Part shown: in pieces, positions 45,914-55,809 of the stretch
Numbering within the stretch: position 1 is the stretch's first letter
How the letters are laid out: the number at the start of each line of letters is the position of its first letter
Source: Bacteroidales bacterium
Lineage (GTDB): Bacteria; Bacteroidota; Bacteroidia; Bacteroidales; F082
Reading direction: 5' to 3'
Assembly: GCA_016291135.1 (NCBI GenBank)
Contig: JAEFAE010000012.1
Location: 1-60,891, forward strand
DNA length: 60,891 bases
Notes under the pieces: generated by a model
What the model was told of the DNA's origin: nothing
The model's database searches: none
Seen by the model: the letters and a program-made list of their open reading frames with translations, nothing else
Made by a program: the position numbers and the translations under genes

Positions 45914-46410
45914 ATCAAACCAATAAGATCTTTGACCATGTAATAGATGCAGACCACCGCATATACCGTCTTGAGGAAGGTGCCTGTCAGAAAGCCGACG
46001 AAACTCCCGAAGGCCGACTTCCAGGCATTCTTGTCCGCGGTGCCGTTGGTCTTCTCGCCGATATACGCTCCGAGGAAGGGACCCAACAGGATGGCGATGA
46101 ACCCCACTGGAAAGACGATGGTGAACAACAGGCCAAGGATGAGTCCAATGGTGCTTCCACGGACGCCCGCCTTGGTACCCCCCAGTTTCTTGGTGCCCCA
46201 GATCGGAACCACGTAATCCAACAAGAAGACGACGGCTCCGATGATGCCCATGACCACGAGGAACCCCGTCGAATAGTGGATCCCGTCCACAAACGAAAGG
46301 ACCAACAGCCCAAGAAAGCTGAACGGAGGCCCCGCGATGCCTGGGACGATAGCACCCACCAAGCCCACCAGGGCAAGAATGATGGCTACGATGATCAACA
46401 GATAGGTCAT
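45910..46410 (-). CDS. DUF456 family membrane protein
   Basis: 166 residues made largely of small, Gly-rich membrane helices (MTYLLIIVAIILALVGLVGAIVPGIAGPPFSFLG, GLLFTIVFPVGFIAILLGPFLGAYIGE, VGFLTGTFLKTVYAVV), the pattern of DUF456. Function unknown. It is the first gene of the transketolase run and its stop overlaps the transketolase start, so a link in expression is likely. A -7 box lies 18 nt upstream. Confidence 0.82.
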   Translation of the reverse strand: MTYLLIIVAIILALVGLVGAIVPGIAGPPFSFLGLLVLSFVDGIHYSTGFLVVMGIIGAVVFLLDYVVPIWGTKKLGGTKAGVRGSTIGLILGLLFTIVFPVGFIAILLGPFLGAYIGEKTNGTADKNAWKSAFGSFVGFLTGTFLKTVYAVVCIYYMVKDLIGLI

Positions 46411-46428
46411 TACATGCTAATAAAAAAG

Positions 46429-46436
46429 CAAAAATA
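46429..46436 (-). promoter_or_regulatory. -7 box (TATTTTTG) for the DUF456-transketolase run
   Basis: Leftward TATTTTTG at 46436-46429, 18 nt before the start at 46410. Confidence 0.55.
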
Positions 46437-46529
46437 ATCATTTTTTCATAAACCGCCTTCGTCATGGCAAAAAAATCAAATTTTAAATAATTAATACGTT
46501 TATTTGATATTAGATAATACATATTTATA

Positions 46530-46537
46530 TATATTTG
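46530..46537 (+). promoter_or_regulatory. -7 box (TATATTTG) for the PorV-like gene
   Basis: TATATTTG at 46530-46537, 17 nt before the ATG at 46555. It is set in a very AT-rich 100-bp stretch between divergent genes. Confidence 0.55.
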
Positions 46538-46554
46538 CATTCCATTTCCATACT

Positions 46555-47373
46555 ATGAAAAAGATCATCACCTTCGCTATGCTTGGCCTGACGCCGCTAT
46601 GGGCGCTTGCCATCGACTTGTACCGTCCCGTAGGTGGCCGCAGCAACGCCATGGGAGGCACCTCGGTGTCCGCACGCGACGTGTGGGCCTGGCAAAACAA
46701 CCCGGCTGGCACCGCCTACCTGCACGGATGGCAAGCGGGCCTCTATTACGAAAACCGCTGGATGCTCAGAGAGACCGCCTTCAAAAGCGCCGTGCTCGCC
46801 CGTTCCATCGAAGGCATCGGCTGTTTGGGACTCAGTGTCAACCAATTCGGCGGGACGGAATACAGCGAGAACAAGCTGGGACTGGGGTATGCCCGCGCAT
46901 TCGGCCCTTATCTGCAGCTGGGCCTTCAGGTAGACGGGATCTGGCTGCATTGGGGCGAGGGCTATCGCGACCGCAGGGGTCTCAGCTTCGCGTTAGGCAT
47001 GCAGTCGCAGCTTACGGAACGGTTGCGGATCGGAGCCTGTGTGTTCAACCCCCTCCAAATCGGGATGGCCAGAGACGAAGGAAGCCTATTGCCCATGACG
47101 ATGCGCGTCGGGTTAAGCTATCGTTTCACCGATGGTTTTGTCGGACAAGGCGAATGGGCGTACGACCACAGCCGCCAGGGGATGCGCCTCGGAGGCGGCT
47201 TCGAATATGCGGTGTCGGACCGGTTCAGCCTCCGCGCCGGTGCCCAATACCATCCCAACTTGGTGAGCTTCGGGGCCGGTTATCGGATCGGTAGCATCCG
47301 AATGGACGTGTCGGGGCAGCTGCATCAGTTGCTGGGGGCCTCGGTGCAGGTAAGTTTGGAGTATCAACGGTAG
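46555..47373 (+). CDS. PorV/FadL-like outer-membrane beta-barrel protein
   Basis: 272 residues from ATG 46555, where a signal peptide begins (MKKIITFAMLGLTPLWALA); 17 open codons upstream overlap the -7 box. The mature protein starts YRPVGGRSNAMGGTSVSARDVWAWQNNPA, the hallmark of the PorV/PorQ and FadL-like barrels (AMGG...NPA), followed by alternating strands and a short final strand ending SLEYQR. It is probably an outer-membrane protein. It is immediately followed by another outer-membrane protein gene. Confidence 0.75.
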   Translation: MKKIITFAMLGLTPLWALAIDLYRPVGGRSNAMGGTSVSARDVWAWQNNPAGTAYLHGWQAGLYYENRWMLRETAFKSAVLARSIEGIGCLGLSVNQFGGTEYSENKLGLGYARAFGPYLQLGLQVDGIWLHWGEGYRDRRGLSFALGMQSQLTERLRIGACVFNPLQIGMARDEGSLLPMTMRVGLSYRFTDGFVGQGEWAYDHSRQGMRLGGGFEYAVSDRFSLRAGAQYHPNLVSFGAGYRIGSIRMDVSGQLHQLLGASVQVSLEYQR

Positions 47374-47408
47374 GATGCATCCTAAAAATGCGTGTTTATT
47401 GATCGGTT

Positions 47409-49787
47409 ATGAACGCATTGGCAACTGTGATACTTTTGGGGTGGATGGCGATAGGGCCTTCGACGCCGCTCCTCGACACCCTACGGCATGAGGTGCCCGC
47501 CGACACCCTCGTCGTGACCGTCGACACGGTCATCGCCCCTACCGATTCCTTGTCTCTTGACAGCCTGCGGGTACAGCAATCCATCGAGCTGCTCTACCAA
47601 CGTCTTGCCGAGGAAGCCGAGGCGTTGGCGGACGAGGCCGTGGAAGACGGGCTCGACGACGAGAGCGATGCAGAGACGCTCTCGGAACGGCTGGAGGAAC
47701 TGCTCGACGACTATGAATCGCTCCGCGACCACACGCTCAACCTCAACAGCCAGGAGGGCGAACGACTCGTGCAAATGGGACTCCTCACGCCTTTTCAGTG
47801 GGAGGCGCTTCGGAGATACCGACGACAATACGGCGACCTGCTCTTTGCCGGCGAGCTGACGATGGTAGAAGGGTTCGACGAACGCACCGCTGCCGTCCTC
47901 ACCCCCATCGTCCATTTCGGGAAAAGCGACTGGCAACAGGAGCAGGAGTCCGTCACGCTAAAGAAAGCCTTCACCCGCGCCAAGCACCAGCTGACGTTGA
48001 ACTGGGGACGGAAGCTCGATGGAACGGAAGTCTATGATGACGTATCGGATTCGCTGTTGGTGGCCAAGCCCAACGCCTATTATCTTGGCAGTCCCGACAA
48101 GCTGCAACTGAAATATAGTTATCGCTATGGGTCGAAGTTCCAGATGGGATTCGCCATGGAGAAAGACGCCGGGGAGCCATTCCTGTTTGGCTCGCTCAGC
48201 GACACCCTGAAACAGCTGGTCGGTGCCTATCGCGCCATGGGGTTCGACTTCTACGGTGCCCATTGCTTCATCAGCGACCTTCCCCTGACGAAAGAGAAGA
48301 CGGGGAATACTACCGGCCAAGCCATGGACGGGAGCAGCCGATGGATTGGCGCGCCAAGCGGCCAAGGCCTGACACTCGAAGCCTTGGCCTTAGGCGACTA
48401 CCAGCTCAGCTTTGGGCAGGGGCTGACGCTGTGGTCCGGGATGAGCTTCGGCAAAGGCTCGGGAGGGAGTTCCGTGATGAAAAGGGGCGCCGGCGTGCGG
48501 CCCAAGGCCGCCGCCGGCGAAGGCAAGTTCTTCCGTGGCGCGGCCATGACCTTGCGCTACCGTAACTTCCAAGCCACCGCCTTCTACTCGTTGCGACGCA
48601 TCGATGCCACCCTTGCGACCTCGCCAGACACGCTTGACGGCCTCATCGGAGACACCCTCGACGACTTCGTTGACACGATGCTCGAAGAAGGCTGGGAAGC
48701 ATCCGAATGGGCTACCGCTCTTCAGGAGAGCGGTTACCACCGTACCCTCGGCGAGCTCGCCAAGCGCCAGACGCTACGACAACAGGTGTTCGGGGGGCGG
48801 CTCGCCTACGCCGGTCCACAGATCGAAGTCGGGTGCACCGCCTATCACCTGCGGCTCGGCGCTCCTTTACGGCCCAAGCCCTCCAAATACAACCAGTTCT
48901 TCTTCCAAGGCGACCGCCTCACCGCGGCAGGGCTCGACTTCCGCTGGCAACGCAACAAGGCCGCCTTCTTTGGCGAGTTCTCCATGAGCGGCAACCGGGC
49001 CTTCGCCGGCTTGGCCGGCGTCACCGTCAAACCAGCAGGGTACATCGACTTCACCCTTTTGTACCGCAACTACGGACTGCGGTATCAGAACCTCTTCCTG
49101 GGTGCCTTGAAGGAAAGCAGCCGGGGCCAGGCCGAGGAAGGCCTCTACCTCGGCCTGCAGTGCTCCCCCGCTCCGCGGTGGAGCCTCCTCGCCCACTGCG
49201 ACTTCTTCCGTCTCAAATGGCTCACGAGCCAGGCCTACGCCCCGTCCTGGGGCCAGGAATACAGCCTGAAGGTCGACCATCAAATCAGCAGCAGCGCCAC
49301 CATGCAGTTCAAGTTCAAGTCGAAGACCAAGATGCGGAACAGCGCCGACGACCACAGCTACAGCTACTACCCCATCTTCTACACCAAACGCTCTGTGCAG
49401 TTCCAGCTCAGCTACACCCTCTTCGGAGACTGGGTCTTGGGCCACAAGGCCTCTTGTTCCCATTATCTCAACGATGACGGTGCCGACAGTCGCGGTTACC
49501 TCGTCTGCCAGGACGTGGCCTACAAGCCCGCAGGCAAGCCCTGGTCCCTCACCTTCCGTTATGCCCTTTTCGACAGCGACGACTACCAAAGCCGACTCAG
49601 CCTCTATGAGAACGACGTGCTGGGCGCCTTCTCCATCCCCAACCTCTACGGCCATGGCACACGCATCTATCTGTTGGGCAAACTGAAGCTCTTCAACGCC
49701 TTGACACTCTATGCCCGTGTCGGCTGTTCTTTCCTGGCCGAGGCGACGAAGACCGACCTCAAGGCGGAGGCGGTGTGGAAGTTTTAA
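47409..49787 (+). CDS. helix-hairpin-helix domain outer-membrane protein
   Basis: 792 residues. After a signal-like N-terminus comes an acidic, helical region (about 55-105, EEAEALADEAVEDGLDD), then one or two ComEA-like helix-hairpin-helix motifs (LNLNSQEGERLVQMGLLTPF and LTMVEGFDERTAAVLTPIV, about 114-175), then about 600 residues of alternating strands ending in WKF, the picture of a large outer-membrane barrel. Bacteroidetes have a family combining HHH with such a barrel; a role in DNA uptake is often suggested but not proven. Paired with the PorV-like gene (35-nt gap). Confidence 0.75.
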   Translation: MNALATVILLGWMAIGPSTPLLDTLRHEVPADTLVVTVDTVIAPTDSLSLDSLRVQQSIELLYQRLAEEAEALADEAVEDGLDDESDAETLSERLEELLDDYESLRDHTLNLNSQEGERLVQMGLLTPFQWEALRRYRRQYGDLLFAGELTMVEGFDERTAAVLTPIVHFGKSDWQQEQESVTLKKAFTRAKHQLTLNWGRKLDGTEVYDDVSDSLLVAKPNAYYLGSPDKLQLKYSYRYGSKFQMGFAMEKDAGEPFLFGSLSDTLKQLVGAYRAMGFDFYGAHCFISDLPLTKEKTGNTTGQAMDGSSRWIGAPSGQGLTLEALALGDYQLSFGQGLTLWSGMSFGKGSGGSSVMKRGAGVRPKAAAGEGKFFRGAAMTLRYRNFQATAFYSLRRIDATLATSPDTLDGLIGDTLDDFVDTMLEEGWEASEWATALQESGYHRTLGELAKRQTLRQQVFGGRLAYAGPQIEVGCTAYHLRLGAPLRPKPSKYNQFFFQGDRLTAAGLDFRWQRNKAAFFGEFSMSGNRAFAGLAGVTVKPAGYIDFTLLYRNYGLRYQNLFLGALKESSRGQAEEGLYLGLQCSPAPRWSLLAHCDFFRLKWLTSQAYAPSWGQEYSLKVDHQISSSATMQFKFKSKTKMRNSADDHSYSYYPIFYTKRSVQFQLSYTLFGDWVLGHKASCSHYLNDDGADSRGYLVCQDVAYKPAGKPWSLTFRYALFDSDDYQSRLSLYENDVLGAFSIPNLYGHGTRIYLLGKLKLFNALTLYARVGCSFLAEATKTDLKAEAVWKF

Positions 49788-50209
49788 AAAATTCTGTAGA
49801 AAATGATTTTATATCACGAAAATGTTATATAGGAGATGATGGTTCCTACAGCATCTATGCTCCAAAACTAAAGAACTTCATTGTAGGAGATGGTGACACC
49901 GTAGCTGAAGCAAAAGAAGATTTCTTGATAGGCTACCAGGAAATGATTGAATCATACGTTCAAAGTGGAAAGCCGATTCCAGAAGAGTTACGAAACACAG
50001 TGTTTGTCTATCAGTATGACACCTCTGCTTTTTTCAATGCGCATCCCTACCTCAACGCCAGTAAGTTGGCTGAACAACTACACATCAACACATCACTGAT
50101 GCGCCAGTACAAACGGGGGCAATACATTTCAGAGAAGCAAGTTTTACGTATCCAGGAAGGAATCCGATCCATCGGACGAGAACTATCCAATATCACTTTG
50201 GTAAAATGA
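49775..50209 (+). CDS. orphan HicB-like antitoxin with C-terminal HTH
   Basis: 144 residues if started at GTG 49775, which overlaps the preceding gene by 13 nt; there is no in-frame ATG before the conserved core. The HicB core (CYIGDDGSYSIYAPKLKNFIVGDGDTVAEAKEDFLIGYQEMIE) is intact and is followed by a helix-turn-helix (NASKLAEQLHINTSLMRQYKRGQYISEKQVLRI). No HicA toxin gene is seen on either side. The AT-rich composition contrasts with the preceding gene, so its upstream part, perhaps with hicA, may have been lost at the junction. Confidence 0.7.
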   Translation: MEVLKNSVENDFISRKCYIGDDGSYSIYAPKLKNFIVGDGDTVAEAKEDFLIGYQEMIESYVQSGKPIPEELRNTVFVYQYDTSAFFNAHPYLNASKLAEQLHINTSLMRQYKRGQYISEKQVLRIQEGIRSIGRELSNITLVK

Positions 50210-50241
50210 CGTCACCCTTAATCCCAGAACAATGAAGACCG

Positions 50242-51468
50242 TTACCCCTCCCGCTTCTCTTTTCCTTGCCGTCTTCTATCGTAGCGTTCCGCTGTGGCGG
50301 TGAAGAAGACGTCGCCGCTGGAGTTGAGGGCAGTCTCGACCGAGTCCTGCACCACGCCGATGATAAACCCGATGGCAACCGCCTGCATGGCGATGTCGTT
50401 GCCGATGCCGAAGAACGAACACGCCATGGGGATCAGGAGCAGTGAGCCGCCTGCGACGCCCGAGGCGCCGCAGGCGCCGAGGGTGGCAATCAAGCCAAGG
50501 AACACCGCCGAAGCGAAGCTCACCTCCAGCCCTACCGTATGCGCCACCGCCAATGCAAATACCGTGATCGTCACCGCAGCCCCATCCATGTTGATGGTCG
50601 CCCCAAGCGGGATGCTGACCGAATAGAAATCCTCTTCCAACTCCATTTCCTTACAGAGGTTCATGTTGATCGGTATGTTCGCGGCCGACGAGCGCGTGAA
50701 GAAGGCATTCAGCCCACTCTCTTTCAAACAGGTGAAAAGCAACGGATAAGGGTTCTTCCGCAACAACAGGAACGACAACAGCGGATTGAACACCAAGGCA
50801 TTGACAAGCATGCAGCCCACCAGAAGCAACACCAGATGGCCGTAGGTCGTGAAGACCTCCAGGCCGCTTTCCGACACGGCGGAGAACACCAGTCCAAGGA
50901 TGCCGAAGGGGGCAAACTCGATGATCCACTTCACCACCTTGGAGACCACCGCTGCGAGTTCATGGATGACGGTCAGCGTCGATGGGCTGGCGATGCGTTT
51001 CAGCGCCAATCCGACGACGATAGACCAAAACAGGATGGCGATATAATTGGCGGAGGCGATGGCCGCAATGGGGTTGGTGAGCATCCCGGTCAGCAGGTTG
51101 GTGAACACCTCGGAGAGCGATCCCACGGCGGCACCCATATCGGCTACTTCGGTCAGCTGTAGCGTCACGGGAAACAGGAAGCTCCCCACCACGGCGCAGA
51201 GTGCAGCGATGAAGGTACTGAGCAGATAAAGGCCGATGAGCACGCCAAAGCGTCGACCCAGTCCCTTCCCCGCCTTGGCGATGGAAGAAGTCACGAGCAG
51301 GGCCACCAGGATCGGTGCGATCCCTTTGAGGCCGCTCACGAACATCCTCCCTAGGATGCCGATCCCCGTCCACGACGGCACCAGGAGTCCCAATGCCGCG
51401 CCGATGACCAATCCGATGAAGATCCTCAGCATCAAGCTGATGCTGGTCCATTTCTGTAGCAGTTTCAT
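50242..51468 (-). CDS. sstT: sodium:serine/threonine symporter SstT
   Basis: 408 residues of the dicarboxylate/amino acid:cation symporter family. The SstT-specific segments FTRSSAANIPINMNL and SIPLGATINMDGAAVTITVFALA (the serine-rich hairpin and NMDG motif) are intact, as is FIIGVVQDSVETALNSSGDV. It imports serine and threonine with Na+. The C-terminus is basic (RYDRRRQGKEKREG). Own promoter upstream; convergent with the HicB gene. Confidence 0.93.
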   Translation of the reverse strand: MKLLQKWTSISLMLRIFIGLVIGAALGLLVPSWTGIGILGRMFVSGLKGIAPILVALLVTSSIAKAGKGLGRRFGVLIGLYLLSTFIAALCAVVGSFLFPVTLQLTEVADMGAAVGSLSEVFTNLLTGMLTNPIAAIASANYIAILFWSIVVGLALKRIASPSTLTVIHELAAVVSKVVKWIIEFAPFGILGLVFSAVSESGLEVFTTYGHLVLLLVGCMLVNALVFNPLLSFLLLRKNPYPLLFTCLKESGLNAFFTRSSAANIPINMNLCKEMELEEDFYSVSIPLGATINMDGAAVTITVFALAVAHTVGLEVSFASAVFLGLIATLGACGASGVAGGSLLLIPMACSFFGIGNDIAMQAVAIGFIIGVVQDSVETALNSSGDVFFTATAERYDRRRQGKEKREG

Positions 51469-51493
51469 GGTTACGCGTACGTTGAATCTGATG

Positions 51494-51524
51494 CAAAGGT
51501 AGGAAAAAGGTAGATTAATTCCAA
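51494..51524 (-). promoter_or_regulatory. promoter of sstT
   Basis: Leftward TTG at 51524-51522, 20 nt, TACCTTTG at 51501-51494, 25 nt before the start codon at 51468. Confidence 0.65.
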
Positions 51525-51610
51525 TTCGGCTGATTCAAGCCTTTTGAGGCTCTTTCAATAGTATTAATAATATATACAATTTTATATGTAATACTATACT
51601 AAATATTCAT

Positions 51611-51689
51611 TATCTTTGCATCGTAATCATTGTAAATAATTAATTTTTACAACTTTTAGTTGTAATATTGATTCTTATTATTAACTTTG
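51611..51689 (+). promoter_or_regulatory. two -7 boxes upstream of the HTH module
   Basis: TATCTTTG at 51611-51618 and TAACTTTG at 51682-51689. The second is 14 nt before the chosen ATG at 51704. The 51525-51680 stretch is extremely AT-rich and holds nothing else I recognise. Confidence 0.5.
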
Positions 51690-51703
51690 CAACCGAATTA
51701 GAC

Positions 51704-52285
51704 ATGATGACATTTGACAAGATCCTTCCCGACAACAGATTATGGGCTGTAAGATATGATGGTGAAACCGACAATGCGCTCCAGCAAGTATTCAACCAAT
51801 GGAATGATCCCGAATGGCTTTGGATGTTCTTTACTGAAAACCTATCCGACCTTGAATCCTATTTCAAAATTACGGAAGTGGACCAAGCCATTTACGACAC
51901 CCTTGAAGACAGCGCTGAGCTTGAGTGCTTGATTTTAGACATATCGCCATGCGCGAATCTAGACTTGCTATTTCGTCCACTTGAAACCAGCCGAACCGTA
52001 GAGATGTTACTTGGAAAAGAAAAAGCAAGATTGCAAAACCGAGTTAAACATGCATCATGGCTCAGATTATATGCCATTAAACTCGAACCAGGCCACTACA
52101 TCATTACGGGAGGAGCAATCAAACTAACTAGAACGATGCAAGAACGGGAACACACGTTACGCGAATTAATAAGAATGGAGACCGTAAGGAACCTTTTGAT
52201 TGACCAAGGAATTGTTGACACCGATGGATTTGAAGAATACACGAATGAACTACAAATAAACGACCATGAAACAAAAAACACTTGA
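51704..52285 (+). CDS. unknown protein upstream of an XRE-type HTH gene
   Basis: 193 residues from ATG 51704 (MMTFDKILPDNRLWAVRYDG); 51707 is an alternative. I do not know the family by name. It is acidic and helical, with FNQWNDPEWLWMFFTENLSDLESYF, then LLFRPLETSRTVEMLLGKEKAR and a C-terminal part that looks ligand-like (HYIITGGAIKLTRTMQERE). The next gene, an HTH protein, overlaps its end by 20 nt. The layout toxin-like protein plus HTH antitoxin is seen in many two-gene stabilisation modules, so this could be one; that is inference. Confidence 0.6.
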   Translation: MMTFDKILPDNRLWAVRYDGETDNALQQVFNQWNDPEWLWMFFTENLSDLESYFKITEVDQAIYDTLEDSAELECLILDISPCANLDLLFRPLETSRTVEMLLGKEKARLQNRVKHASWLRLYAIKLEPGHYIITGGAIKLTRTMQEREHTLRELIRMETVRNLLIDQGIVDTDGFEEYTNELQINDHETKNT

Positions 52286-52562
52286 CTACCTAGAATCACA
52301 TCAAAGTAAGACCCCGTCGTCTTGGAGAAGCGATGCTGAGTGGAGGCGCGATAACAAAGCATGGCTATGGCATTCCAAACATATTGCCGTCAAATTGCTC
52401 ATGTATATGAAACAAGAACAACTGACCCAAAGTGCCATGGCCGAAAGACTCGGCTGCACTCAACAATTTGTCTCAAAAATCCTTAAAGGAACAGAAAACC
52501 TATCGCTTGAAACGCTCACAAAGCTGGAACAAGCCATGGGTATTCAACTCATTGTTGATTAG
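52266..52562 (+). CDS. XRE-family helix-turn-helix protein
   Basis: 98 residues. The C-terminal 60 are a clear XRE HTH (LMYMKQEQLTQSAMAERLGCTQQFVSKILKGTENLSLETLTKLEQAMG). The N-terminal 35 (DYLESHQSKTPSSWRSDAEWRRDN) are variable. It overlaps the preceding gene by 20 nt and ends only 8 nt before the first CRISPR repeat. It may be the antitoxin or repressor of a two-gene module, or a regulator placed by chance at the array. Confidence 0.78.
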   Translation: MKQKTLDYLESHQSKTPSSWRSDAEWRRDNKAWLWHSKHIAVKLLMYMKQEQLTQSAMAERLGCTQQFVSKILKGTENLSLETLTKLEQAMGIQLIVD

Positions 52563-52569
52563 TTTATTA

Positions 52570-54455
52570 GTTGTGAATTGCTTTCAATTATCGTAACTTT
52601 GCTCTTTGAATACAGCTAAACAACTGCATATCATCCATTTTAGTAGTTGTGAATTGCTTTCAATTATCGTAACTTTGCTCTTTGAATACAGCTTGTGAAT
52701 ATCGCTTAAAACTACCGCCTTGTTGTGAATTGCTTTCAATTATCGTAACTTTGCTCTTTGAATACAGCGTTGTTGGGCGTGGCGGTTCTCTGACATCGGT
52801 TGTGAATTGCTTTCAATTATCGTAACTTTGCTCTTTGAATACAGCTGGAAAAGAAAATCAAACTTGACATTCAAAGTTGTGAATTGCTTTCAATTATCGT
52901 AACTTTGCTCTTTGAATACAGCTGCAGTTTGTGACTACGTACACCCGACCCAGTTGTGAATTGCTTTCAATTATCGTAACTTTGCTCTTTGAATACAGCT
53001 TTTTGTTGCAATCACACGGCATCCAGCCGTTGTGAATTGCTTTCAATTATCGTAACTTTGCTCTTTGAATACAGCAAGAAGCCGTAAAAGGTTTACGATT
53101 AACAAGTTGTGAATTGCTTTCAATTATCGTAACTTTGCTCTTTGAATACAGCCATAAAGCTTTTGTCCACTATTAGGTTGTAGTTGTGAATTGCTTTCAA
53201 TTATCGTAACTTTGCTCTTTGAATACAGCACATACTCCAATCAAAACCGGGGAAATAAGTTGTGAATTGCTTTCAATTATCGTAACTTTGCTCTTTGAAT
53301 ACAGCCAAACGATTCTGATAGTATTCAGATTTGGGTTGTGAATTGCTTTCAATTATCGTAACTTTGCTCTTTGAATACAGCCTCAGCAACATCACCCCAA
53401 TAACGGTTAAGGTTGTGAATTGCTTTCAATTATCGTAACTTTGCTCTTTGAATACAGCAAGGGAAAGACTGATAGAACGGAGTAGGCGTTGTGAATTGCT
53501 TTCAATTATCGTAACTTTGCTCTTTGAATACAGCAAGGATGGAGGCACCGAAAAACGCGACATTGTTGTGAATTGCTTTCAATTATCGTAACTTTGCTCT
53601 TTGAATACAGCTGGTTCGCTCAATACATGGACCGGAAGTTGTTGTGAATTGCTTTCAATTATCGTAACTTTGCTCTTTGAATACAGCTTGTCCGGCATGT
53701 GGTGGGAACAGGAATGCGTTGTGAATTGCTTTCAATTATCGTAACTTTGCTCTTTGAATACAGCGGGTTTTTTCTTGTCCCTGTTCGGATTAAGTTGTGA
53801 ATTGCTTTCAATTATCGTAACTTTGCTCTTTGAATACAGCTGCGGTGTATGCGAGATTCACCATGTGGACGTTGTGAATTGCTTTCAATTATCGTAACTT
53901 TGCTCTTTGAATACAGCCGAACAATGGTTGCAAAAATATGAAGAAAAGTTGTGAATTGCTTTCAATTATCGTAACTTTGCTCTTTGAATACAGCGTTCTG
54001 GGATGTCAAGAGGCTGAAAAACGAGTTGTGAATTGCTTTCAATTATCGTAACTTTGCTCTTTGAATACAGCCGTTCCTTTACAAAATCAAACGCATTGTA
54101 GTTGTGAATTGCTTTCAATTATCGTAACTTTGCTCTTTGAATACAGCCGAACAATGGTTGCAAAAATATGAAGAAAAGTTGTGAATTGCTTTCAATTATC
54201 GTAACTTTGCTCTTTGAATACAGCGGATGATGTGGTTTTCTTCCCTGCAACCGCGTTGTGAATTGCTTTCAATTATCGTAACTTTGCTCTTTGAATACAG
54301 CAGCACCAAGCAAAGACATAACTCAAACCTTGTTGTGAATTGCTTTCAATTATCGTAACTTTGCTCTTTGAATACAGCCAAAAAAGGAAAGTTAAACTTA
54401 TGGTTATGGTTGTGAATTGCTTTCAATTATCGTAACTTTGCTCTTTGAATACAGC
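52570..54455 (+). CRISPR. type II-C CRISPR array: 25 repeats of 47 bp, 24 spacers
   Basis: 25 apparently identical 47-bp repeats, starting GTTGTGAATTGCTTTC and ending TTTGAATACAGC, are separated by 24 spacers of 29 or 30 bp. Spacer 18 (53918-53947) and spacer 21 (54148-54177) are identical. Each repeat contains TTG (positions 2-4), 20 nt and TAACTTTG (25-32), a complete Bacteroidetes promoter. The orientation is rightward: the tracrRNA anti-repeat pairs with the repeat's 5' part, so each guide is a spacer followed by the start of the next repeat. There is no leader: a coding gene ends 8 nt before repeat 1. Repeat form (GTTGTG...CTTTG...ACAGC) is like other Bacteroidetes II-C arrays. Confidence 0.97.
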
Positions 54456-54507
54456 TCAATCCATGTAAAACAAAGAGCCTCAGCAATTTAAAAGCTGTAT
54501 TACAATT

Positions 54508-54539
54508 AAAAAATCCCGCTCTCCGGAACGGGATTTTTT
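54508..54539. terminator. bidirectional terminator between array and cas2
   Basis: An 11-bp stem AAAAAATCCCG/CGGGATTTTTT around a 10-nt loop. It can end array transcripts from the left and the cas9-cas1-cas2 message from the right. Confidence 0.88.
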
Positions 54540-54562
54540 ATGTTTAAACCAGTTTCATCCAT

Positions 54563-55809
<1,247 letters not shown>

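Noticed and set aside
52693..52721. Spacer 2 as a degenerate repeat or self-targeting spacer
   Set aside because: It begins TTGTGAATAT like the repeat, but the similarity ends after nine bases and the length is that of a normal spacer.
54456..54562. A csn2 or second tracrRNA gene between the array and cas2
   Set aside because: Only 107 bp, containing the trailer and a bidirectional terminator; no coding frame, and the anti-repeat at 60211 is far better.
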